From positions 332,952 to 396,951 of the forward strand of contig NMRA01000072.1 of assembly GCA_002633005.1 (NCBI GenBank): 64,000 nt of DNA, read 5' to 3'. Position numbers and translations under genes: made by a program. Under the pieces are notes generated by a model. It saw only the letters and a program-made list of their open reading frames with translations, made no database searches and was not told the DNA's origin. The number at the start of each line of letters is the position of its first letter. Position 1 is the stretch's first letter. The stretch comes from Phoronis australis. Its lineage: Eukaryota > Phoronida > Phoronidae. Shown piece by piece: positions 38,001 to 50,000 of this stretch.

Positions 38001-41000
38001 CACTGCATGTTAAATGATATAGTTCTGAGAATGTCACTGCATGTTAAATGATGTGATGCTGAGAATGCCACTGCATGCTAAATGATATAGTGCTGAGAAT
38101 GTCACTGCATGTTAAATGATATAGTTCTGAGAATGTCACTGCATGTTAAATGATGTGATGCTGAGAATGTCACTGCATGTTAAATGATATAGTTCTGAGA
38201 ATGTCACTGCATGTTAAATGATATAGTGCTGAGAATGTCACTGCATGTTAAATCATGAAGTGCTGAGAATGTCCCCGCATGGAAATGTTAAATGATGTAG
38301 TACTGCATGTTCAGTGTTCTCGAGATAAATCCATAAGGGTCAACTTTTCTTGCAGATTTTTAAATTTTGCATGTTTACAAATTATCTATGGGGACACATG
38401 CAGATTGGTCGGCATAGGATGAGTTGAAACAGCTCTACTAATTGCTCTTGCCAAGCTGAGACAGTTCTCAGTATAATACTGAAAACAGGAGACAAAAACC
38501 AAGTGAGAGTGAGTTTAGTGTGACAGGGCCACTATAACCATAACACAGTTGGAGCACGCAAAGCCTACTGTTTTAATCCTTGTCTCATCATTTTCTCCTT
38601 GTGTAAGTGTCTGCACATCAACCTATGCCTTGTTCCCACTAGTACTAACCTTTGCCTCAGTTCCACTCCATGTTCTTCCACTTGTCGTTCAAGAGTGGCA
38701 CATTTTTGAACCACATTCTCTAAATCAATCTTTAACTTATGGCCTTCCTCCACTGCATCCTACAAGACACCAGAACAACAAAATTGGTAACAATCACTAT
38801 TACAGGATCCTGCATTTTGAAAACCAGTTTCTCCACTGAATAATGGCCATTAAACGGGGTCTCAAAATCTGTATAATAATCACTTACACCAGTGCGGCAT
38901 TGTGAGAACCAGTTTCTCCACTAAATAATGGGCATCAAACTGGTTCTCAAAATCCATGAGCTCCCTAACTGACCATTGCCACAAAAGTAATAGTCACTTG
39001 CACGGGTTTTGCATTGTGAGAACCAGTTTCTCAACTGAATAACAGGCATCTAACTGGATCTCAAAATCCAGGACCACTGCCCCAAGACTCAATCAAAGGC
39101 CCAGAGGAGAGTTACTTATTGATGTGCATTGTATCTGAATTTCACTGGTCCGCAGGTGATACACAGAGGTTAATGTTCCTCACTAATTATTGGAAATATA
39201 TGGTCATCTTGGCAACAGACACACAGTTTGTCTACAATAATAAAAGATTCATTGGGCAGATGAATATAAGATGCAGTTTGATAGAAAACTATGACCTCAT
39301 TAATTTAATGAATTCATGAGATTTTTCCTCTATGCCTCATATGTCATGAGAACTCAGGATACAACCCTCGCCGCATGACCAAGTGACCATGTCAGTTTTC
39401 AAAAAATAACATAGAACATTGTTGCTAAGCGAACCAAAGTTCAATCCACAAAGACAATTAAGAGAAGTCTGTCATGTGTGATATAACCAAGTTAACCTAC
39501 CCAAGCTTTACATGAACAGGTTAGTAGCTTTCATCCGTGAACGATGATTCAGTGTAGTCAGGTTAAGGTTAACTTATTTTTACTGGATTTGAAAGTGTAA
39601 TACTACCTGCAGGGCTTTAATTTCTAGTCGCTTCTCCTGTAGGATGTTCTGCACGTCATTTAGTGATTCTTTCAGGGTGTTGCAGGTAGATTTATACTTG
39701 GAAACAGTTAAGGTTATCAATATTTCATTAGTATAGATGTCGTGATTGTTCCCGACAGAATCAGTAGTAACTGGCAATGACATAAAGGTACGTAATGTAA
39801 TGAGAGAATGATCATTAATCTTCTCAACATCAGCTGCTTCGGGAGCAATCAATAATGCTAAACTTTATTTTATCACGTAAGTCTGCAAAACATTGCCACA
39901 AAATACCAGTGAAGCATGTGATCAAGTCTGCGCCAATTTACTCCTGAGCGAAAAACTACTGAACACACCCTAGTGAACAATGTGGCACCAGTCAAGTATA
40001 TACCACTTTTGCTACCTATTGCCAGTCAAGGATATTCAGCAAGCTGCGCCGTCTGTTGGTCAATCAACTCCTCGGTCACATTTGCTTCCTGTTGGAGAGC
40101 TTGTTCTCGAGCATTCCTCAGCTTGCATTCAAACTCTGCTTTCAGCTCTGACATCTTAACTTGCTCAGCAGTCAACTGTAATAAGTAATGCATGCTTTAT
40201 TTATCATTCAGCCAATTTGAACAAGTTGGTGTCTATTATTTAAAGCTCTTGTGCACCCACTGTCTGTTCAAAACCAACGAATATGATTTAAACCAATAAC
40301 CTAGGTTACAAACTTGGGATACATTCCATAGACCTCGAGACATTAGTTTGCAATTGTGACGAAATTTTTTTTGCTTCATGGAACGGAAACAGCGAAGTCA
40401 ATTCCACAAATCAACACTCCAACCTCGCCAACCAATCACTTAGGAATCAGTAGTCGTCAAGAGAATTTGTTTTGTTATCGCTGGAAACCAGGTTAAGTAA
40501 CCTGACACACTTGTCACTTCATTTGCCAAAAGTAATGTGGCTGAAAATGTGCATATTATATGACAAAACACTGTATGGAGTTTTCAAAATATGAGCACAG
40601 CCCCAGAAATCGCTTTCGCATTATATCCAGGTTCTCATTCAGTCCTTTGCACACGTTCACAAGTAAGACCAAGCTCAGAGGAGTAGGATAAACCTTTGTG
40701 CAATGCTCGAATGTCAGCCAGTGAAGCCAGGATTTGAACCCAAGTCTCCCAAGCGGGACCCTGGAGTCCTAACCACTGAGCCACACTGTCTCCTCAAGTC
40801 ATCAACAGGTGTTTAGTTTCACAACTCTACTTGTAAGTTATCCCAATCGTAGTAGTTCAACCACACACATGCCCTAACGTCCTTACACACCTGTTCACTC
40901 AATGCCTGCACCAGCTCGTCCTTGTTCTTCACCTCAGCCTGGGCTAGCTCCAGTTCCATCAGTGACTGGCGTACTCCGTCCTGCAGACCATCACGCTCCT

Positions 41001-44000
41001 CACACAGCTTTGTGTTCTGTAATAAAGATGCAAATTTTCCTCATTCATATATTCATGAAAAGAACAAAGACACTGATCCACAATTCTTTCTTTCTCACTC
41101 CTATTCACATTTTTTCAGCCAACATCAGTGACACTGAGTCTAACCAGACCCATTATCTACTACACCCTCCATTCCCTCATTGCCACATACCCACCTCAGT
41201 CAGTAACCTTTTCATCATCCTCTCAGCCACACCAATTCTTAAGTCCATGCGCATCAACCTGTAACTCCACCTCTTCCACCATCATCTTAACCATTGTCTA
41301 TCACAGCAATTCTAACCACACCCACCTCAGCCTGCAACTCCACCTCCTCCACCCTCCACTCATCCAAAGTCAATCACATCGATTCTAACCACACCCACCT
41401 CAGCATCCAACTCCACCCCTTCCACCCTCCACTCATCCAATTCTAACCACACTTCAGCATGTAATTCTCCTCATCCTTCTACTCAGCCAGTCTAACACCC
41501 ACCTCAGCCTGTAACTCCTTCACTTCCTCCACCCTCTTCTCAGCCAGTGCCTCCAATTGTCTCTCTTTCTCCTGAATATTTCTAGCCTGGTCTCCCACAG
41601 TGTGCTCCAGGGATTCAATCTCCTTCATCTTCTCACCCAATTGACATGTCAAGTCTTCAACATCCTCATCTTGCATCATCTTGTTTGTTCTCATTTTCTG
41701 AATCTCAGTCATCAATTTGGCCACACTTTCCTAAATGAAGAGATGGGTAAAAAGTCACCTCAATGACTTTAATAGTTGTGAAGATGTTTTATCACGGCAA
41801 TTAAATGCGGCGTTAAAAGAAACAAAGCCTAACAATAAGTATCTGTTACGAGAAAAATTGCAATACCACCACAAGTGTTCTTATTTGAACAAGAATATTA
41901 ACATAACAGATGCACCTTTGTCCATATAATTTTTCTCACATACAGGCTACCAAAATGTTAACCTAATCTCTGTCAAAGAAAAGCACACCTGTCTTCCCCA
42001 TGTATAACCCTACCTTACTCTCCTCCAACGTCCTCTCCAGTCGCGCCTGGTTGAGTCTAGATGTGTCCACTTCCTGAGCTGCTGACCTGTAGTTCTCTTC
42101 TATAGAGGCCAGCTTGACCAGCAGGCTGTCCTTCTCAACTCTTAAACTGTCCAGCTCTTCAAGGGTGGTCAGTATTTGCTTCTCCTAAACAAATTGAAGA
42201 GTTTGTGTGAATTTAGTGATGAAACTGTATTTGAATGACTGCCATTCAAAAGACACTAGCGGTTCAAAATCAAACATGGATGCATTGCACAAACACAAGA
42301 TGCTCGTGAAGCACCAGCGGCAAGAAATCTTTGTCCATGGAACAGAAACAGCAAGCTCTATCCTATAATTCAACATGTTAACCTCACCGACCAATCACTT
42401 CCATCACCATTTTGCTTTGGTGTTTTAATAAGCTTCCACTCGTGTCATTTTGCGTGGCCTTGCATGGTTTCGTTTTTTGTGTCTATGGAATGCACAACAG
42501 TTGTGTCTGAATCAAGGACTTTTCCCTTTTAAGCAGAAAGATTGTAGGTCTGAAGACTTGAAGTGTCCGACATTCACAGGCCATAGATCTCCATTGCACT
42601 GAGCACCTGACTGAAGCTGGTGGGAACTCTTCAATAAATTATTAGCAGTTGGAGACTTCAAGGAGAACTTTTGCAGTTACCACACAAAACTCACAAATGT
42701 GAATCAAAATCTTACAGAGACAGTGCCATAAACACATTTACCGCTAGTGTCTACAGCCGTCTTTACTTGCCCATTAACGCCTCCTATTTCATATACTGAC
42801 CATTTAGTTTCTCGTTGGATTTCGCAGAAATATCAAAATTGAATGCATTCACACACAATCTAGTTTTTCAAATGTAACAGCTATCCCAACCGCAAGAACC
42901 AACCAATTAAAGTAGACTGACAGATGCTCCACCCACCTGCTCCCTTCCAGCATCATTCAGCTGAGCTGTCAGAGTCACGTTGACCTGTTTCTCCTGCTCC
43001 AGTCTCTCCATGTGAGTCTGCAGTGACCTCTCTAGCCCCTCCTTCTCTTTCAGCTCATTGGCCAAACGCTGCTCCAGTGATGTCAGCTGCTCCTCCTTGA
43101 AGTCCAATGTCGTCTGAGTCATGTCACATGTCTCCTGCAACAACACACAGAACATTATGTAAGTGAAATGCAAAGATCCTCTTACCACATAATCAGATCA
43201 ACTTCAATGATAGAAACTTCCCTATACAAAGTAACATTTCACTTTAATCAGTTGAAATACAATGAAAAACTCAAGAGGTTTCCTCACCAAAAAGCAAACT
43301 TTGTCAAAAAAAACTTTTTCAAAATGAATGAGATGACATGCCATGCAGTATAAATGACAAATAACCCCTAAGGGTTGGTAACAATTATATTGAATAGTTT
43401 ACATACATAGTAATTTTTGTCAAGATGTTAAAGGATAAACTCTGCTCTACTCTAGCATAAAGCATTAAGTCAGAGCGTTTCACTTTAGTAAAATACAACA
43501 TATCAGTACCTGTAACAATTCCTTTTCATTCTGTACAATGTCTTTCTCTTTCTGTAGACTGAGGAGTTCTCCTTCAATACGAATGAGCTGAAACAGACCA
43601 CAACAATTAAACTAACCACACAATTAACTATGAGGTCTTTCAAAGTATTTGTTATAACCAAGATTGTAAGCATGCTTTTGGCAAAGAGCAATGAGGTATG
43701 GACACACAAATTAGAAGAACATGTGAATATCAAGGCGTTCTTACTCAAGTCTAGTTTCTGTCTCAGCATGCTTGTTTTGCAAAGATATATAACAACCAGA
43801 AAGAAAAGCCATAACCAGACACTTTCAATTTTTCCAAACAAAGAAACGTGTACCCATACATAGGTGTGCTTGCTTTCTACAGTGCCCTCAATTAACATTC
43901 CAAGAGACTTGAGAACCCTCAAAATGAGACACGGAATGGTGCTAACTACAGAAGAAACACAAACACAAACACAGACACATGTTACAAAACACATGAGCCT

Positions 44001-47000
44001 CAAACCCCATACCTTCATGGACATAGCTTCCAGTTCTTGACTCTGTATCTCCGACACTTCCTTCTTCTGAGTCTTGACATTGAACAGTTCCTTATCAGAT
44101 GCATCCAGTACAATTTTGAGATCACGAACTTCCATCTTCAGAGCTACAAAATGATGTTACTCTATGAAAGGTGCTGGCATGTAGTTCGGTAGTATGGCAA
44201 GTGCGAACACTCAAAATTTGCCTTGATTCTTGTAAATTGCAAGATAGATTACACACACGGACACACATTACATTAAGAACATAAATATGGGTTGATTTTA
44301 TGAAAGTAAAAATATAAAAAACAAAAAATATTCTGTAATTTTAAAAGCTTCATTACGGCAAACCTCAATGAATAGTGCAGCCAGACTATTCAGATATCTA
44401 TTCATCTGCAGCACAGTAACGTCCCAATTCCCAAAGTACTTGTAACCAGCAAAATATTCGACATGTTTTTTCACTAAAACCGGTCCTCACTTGATGGTTG
44501 GACATTTTACAAAACACGTTTTTCTTTGTGACAGATGCAGCAAAGTCTCACAAAACAGAAAAGCTCCCTGATACAGCATTTTAATTTCCCATGAACACCC
44601 ATATCCCCAGTGTAACTTTTTCCCTTTGCAGGGATAGACAAACACACACATCACAATGACCTGCTTTTTGAAAGGTAAGGTGACTAACACATTTCAGAGC
44701 TGAGTTAGACACATGAAAGCTTTGCAACTCACTACGCAACAGCAAAGTTTTATTGGCATAAAAATAACAGGAAATAATTATTGTAATGCAACTAGTGATT
44801 AGCACGTCAGAAAATACAGCAGGACAAAAGATTATTGAGGCATTCCTCGCTCTACCATCTCGGACCGTCCTATGCTCGACCCACCATCCAAACCCAAGGC
44901 CGGCAATACCGTTCCCCCCCCCCCCCCNCCCTACGCTTGTCCCACCATCAAAGCCCTAGGCCCGCCCTACTGTTCCCGCCCTAGGCTTGTCCCACCGTCC
45001 CCACTCTAGGTTTCTTCAAATGTCCTGGCCTAGGCTTGCCCCAACGTCCCCACACTGTGCCCTAGGCTACCTCCACCGTCCAAGCCCTAGGTACACCCTA
45101 CTGCTCCCGCCTTAGGTTTGTCCCACTGTCCCCGCCCTAGGCTCGCCTTACCGTCCTCACGCTGAGTAGTCTCAGCCAAGGCTGTACTAATGTTCTCCAC
45201 CTGCCGCTGTAGATCAGCAATGTTCTGCACGGCCTGGCTGTGAGCTGAGCTCGAGTGCTGGGAAACAAACAGGGAAATATGAGTGGTTTCAGTCTGCATC
45301 ACACCATGAAGCTCTACTTGCTTTATTTTAAGTTAAAAATTTCCAAAAAAAATTGAACACAAACCAAATTATTTTCAGATGAAGCTCTTTCAACATGCTA
45401 TATTTCTTTCAAAATATAAAGGGGAATTTGGATGCTGTAAAACACCTAATTTCATTTTTGTTTTTAGACAGCTATATAGAACAAAGGGCAACTTTAACAG
45501 ATTATGGAATTTTGAATGTAATTATACAATTGAAATGAAGATCATCTCAACATCAGTCAATGATGAATAAAAAACTTAATATCCTTACCTGGAATTTGTG
45601 TTCCAGTTCGCTGACTGACTGTTTCAAACTGAGCATCGCCTGCTCTTTGGACTCCATCTCGGAGCGTAATCTGGCATTTTGCTCCTGAATTGGAAAGAAA
45701 CAGGACTGTGAAAGTATCAAGCTTGGTTTTTGGAATTGTACTAAAAAGTCATCAAATTTGTTTGGATGCCTGCATAGGTGTACATGTTTTTCTTTGATAA
45801 TCGGTCACAACACCCAATGAAGTATCCCTTTAATAATCAGTCACAACACCAAGTGAAGTATCCCTTTAATAATCAGTCACAACATCCAGTGAAGTATCCC
45901 TTTAACAATCAGTCACAACACCCAATGATGTACCCCTTTAATAATCAGTCACAACACCCAGTGAAGTATCCCTTTAATAATCAGTCACAACATCCAGTGA
46001 AGTATCTCTTTAACAATCAGTCACAACACCCAATGATGTACCCCTTTAATAATCAGTCACAACACCCAGTGAAGTATCCCTCTAATAATCAGTCACAACA
46101 TCCAGTGAAGTATCCCTTTAACAATCACTCACAACACCCAATGATGTACCCCTTTAATAATCAGTCACAACATCCAGTGAAGTATCCCTTTAATAATCAG
46201 TCACAACACCCAGTGAGGTACCCGTATTATAATTAGAGTGAGACCTACATTCAGCTTGCTGATCTCTTCAGTCAAAGCTTCAGTGGCCAGTTCCTTCATT
46301 TCTTCAGGTTCATTCTCTTCTGTGATCAAAGCATCGCTGTCAGCAAGGAAAGAGCCGTCCATAGAGGGAGCGATTATCGTCCGATTTCGCAGCTCATACG
46401 TTTTCTTTGGAGTCGTCATGGTCTGTTGAAAATAACCAAAGTACATGTTAAATACTGAATCATCATTCAAATGAACATAAACCAGTGTAATATTTAACTC
46501 TGACAGTGGATTTAGTTCAGACACCGATATTCTCTATTTGTACAACAGATGGCTCTTGCTTTCCACCATACTTCTCGCTTGCTGAGGCATTAAAATTACA
46601 ATAATTACAATCACAACTCAACTGTACATTTGCGTAATTACGCTCACGTGCCTGCGTGTGAAATTGAACCCATATCTCAAATAACAGGAACATGGATCTT
46701 TACGAGAGACACTACTTAAGTGAAACTGAGGCGCACGTTTTTCACATATTATGAGAGTGAAACCAACCCATAAAAGAACTGAACATGCTGACGACCATTT
46801 AGTTAAAAACAACTAAATGTAAGGTAATTACAAACGGACAAAAAACATGGATAACACACGTATATTCAAGGGACATCTGCCTGCACCTTTAGCAAAACTT
46901 AGACGGGTAAGCCAATATGCGAAACCCTTGAGTAAAAATTTTCCTTTTAAAGAAACCTGCATCATTGTGGACACAGACACATATTAATAGTTTACCATAC

Positions 47001-50000
47001 CTACCTTGATAGTCTCCATATGCATATCAGTTAGACTCTTCCTCTCAACCATGCTACTCAACTGCTGAGCTTCCAGTATTTTCTCCATCTCCAGTATGGT
47101 CTTGCTGTGTGCCGCCAGCTTGCACTCCATCTCGGCCTGCTGTTTCTTGTGCACCTCCGATTGCTCGCATAGTTCCTGTTTCAACTGGCAGAGGGAGACA
47201 CAGGTCAGCATACAGTCAAACAATAGCAGTGTAAAGATAGACGCCAGCTTTCTATTGATTCACAAGGAATATAAAATGTTTGCATCCTTGATGTTTAGAT
47301 TGTTCTTTGATTTTGTAATAATTGCATCCATGTTTATATTTATACCTCTTAGTGGGGCCCCAGAGGTCTATTTACTAGAATACAAAACTAACAAGACGTG
47401 TGATGCATTGGTGACTGGATTTGTTGCTTAAATGCCACAAACTTCAAGCCTAGTGCAAATGTGAAATATGTTTTCACATACAGAAATCAAACTCGAAGGA
47501 AAAAATCCATGACAAATATTTTACATTCATACTCAGGCACAACAAAAAATATCGCATTTAAGCTGGAGATCATGTTCAAAATGGAAATTCAGTTTCCGGC
47601 AAACAGCATTTTCACCGACAAAATGTAATTTCTTACTGTCGTATTCTATTGAGCCAGCGCAATCAACCTATCAGTGAAACACACAGTGAAAATTTTATAC
47701 AGAAACCAATAATTTGTATGATCTCTTTAAGCTTTGGAACATCGTTTTATCGAAGGTCGTGCATCCAATCTTAACAAAAAATGGAAGTGGTACCTCAAAA
47801 TTTTATCTCCTAACAAAAAATGTAGTTTAAGAAGGTGGGTACTCAACTAGAATTTGAAGTATTTCTGAAAAATAATTAAATCTTACTTGGGCAGAAATGC
47901 AAATTCTGAGAATAAACACACAACTGCCAGTCAATGAGATTAAAGTACTTCTAGGCTGTGATGTTCTAAAAATAACTTAGCTAAACCTTTATTCTTCAAT
48001 TATTAAGACTAAATTAATGTCTTAAGGCACCTTTCACGAAACAACCTAGACTTTCGACCTTTGAAAAAGCAGGCCAGTATGCAGAACTTACAGAGTCGAC
48101 TTGAGACTGGAGAGTGTTGATTTGACTTTTGTATTTCTGAATGGTTGCCACGGCAACACCATTATCTCCAGTCTGTGGCGTTGAATAAAGCATTTCTGAG
48201 TCAGTAGAGGTAGCTGTAAAGTAAAACACAAGAACATGTAGTACAAACAGCACAGAGTTACATTAGACATGAACTGCAGCCACATAATACAAGACCCAGG
48301 GGTCCTGTAAAACAATATGCCACACTGAACACAATTCATCTAGTCATTATTGAAAATGTTAACATCAGCTCATTAAGCTGAAACAGTTAACCACATTTAA
48401 CCAAAGAGAGCAATTCCTTAACTCGAGTTGAGTTGGTTTGTAACAAAGTGAGTGAATTCAAATGAAACCATTTTATCAGGAAAATAAAAAATGTAATGTG
48501 ACCAACAGGGGTATACAATAAGTCATACAGAAAAATTATGTCTACCATAATTGTCCAGTTGAGAGAATATTATGAATTGATTTTTGGCTTTGCGGCAGAT
48601 CGAATATGTACAACTATATTATCTAATCGACTTCCTGTGTCTTAATTTCTTGAGAAATAAAATAAACAAGAAAGTAAAACAAAAACGAAGAAGTCGGGAA
48701 CTGTTTGATCACTTCTCATTCCTTCCGATGAATAACTGCAAAATACTAACTGACAGCAAATGTCATACATATAAAGCCATGAGTTGCCATGGGCAACCTG
48801 TTAGGTCCTCTTCGACAGCCAATGTGAACTTCTCAAATTAGTGAGCAGTGAGGAATGGATAAAGACAACAGTCGTTACCTTGCAATCCAGTCTCGGCTTT
48901 CAGTTTGACCAATACCTCCTCCAGCTCTGCTAACCTCTTGACGTCAGCCTGCTGCTGGGTGACAAAGCTCACATCCTTGACCTTCTTCAATTCTGACCTT
49001 AGGCACTGGTTCTCCATGGCATACTTGGTTACTACAGGGTTGTGGTTCACCTGCTCCTTCAAGGCATCTATTTCTTGCTTCATGTCGTCCTAGGTTCATA
49101 CATACAAAGGTAACGATGAAACAGGAGATTGTCACTTGTCACCATCAAAATATTCAGTAAGTTGGAGATGTACTTGCGCCTTTGTACATTTTCGCAGAAA
49201 AATACACCTTATTGTTAATCCACAACAGAAACCAGAAAAGAAAATTTCAAACTTGGCATATGGATAGAAATTTTTTTTCTTTGCAAAATCAAAGCAAAGA
49301 AACAAACATTCACCACAATGCTTTGCCTTTAATTCACAAGAGGTGGGTCAAGAACTAACTTCTCGCATGAAGAGCCTGATGACTCATAGGACTTCTTTCT
49401 ACAGTTCCAGAAGTTTTCTCTAATTGGCCATGTGACCTGCACACTGCACATATCAGATGCAACAAAAAGTTTACAGCCCATCATCACTTTTTTATGAATT
49501 ATTACAACTTCAAGCAGCTACAAACATGCATTCCATCAAAGAAATTAACTTTTGATTAACATTATAAAACTGAATTCAACTTGGAAAAAAATTGCCAGTT
49601 CGCTGTTTCTTGAGACCATGTTCTGTGCATGAAATTACCTGCTGTTACAAGCCTACTTGTAAAGCTCGGTCTTATACAATGACAGGCTGTCTATTCTTTC
49701 CAACCGCACAAATCTCCTCTACTTTAACTGAGGAACAATCTGAGACCAATTTCAAAATAGCACGTGGGCTAAACCAAAAGTTGGTTTTAGGGACAAAAAG
49801 CAGGTGTATGCAGCTTTGATTTTTTCAAAATAAATACTAGAGATCAATAACTATTATATCTACGAGAAATGGCCTTGTTCAGTGCAAACTTACCATGAGC
49901 GCGCTGGCTGTTTCCTCAATGTCCAGTTTGTTCTCCTTCAACTGTTTCTGCAGCCGACTAATGTGCGACTCTCTGAACTTGATGATCATCTTTGTGGACT

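Noticed and set aside
40902-41264. Plus-strand frames of 120 and 86 codons around 41 kb
   Set aside because: Antisense of KIF15 exon 25 and of the exon 24-derived repeat; low-complexity Pro/Ser/His text.
43503-44135. 210-codon frame starting in KIF15 exon 20
   Set aside because: It is exon 20 plus an open intron plus exon 21 in a shifted frame, not a separate gene.
45778-46236. 152-codon Asn/Gln-rich repeat frame on the plus strand
   Set aside because: It is a 36-bp minisatellite in an intron of KIF15 on the other strand. The unit length is divisible by 3, so openness is automatic, and there is no promoter or splice context.
37880-46236. Regular repeats that resemble CRISPR arrays at first sight
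   Set aside because: Units are contiguous minisatellites without unique spacers, inside introns of an animal gene.
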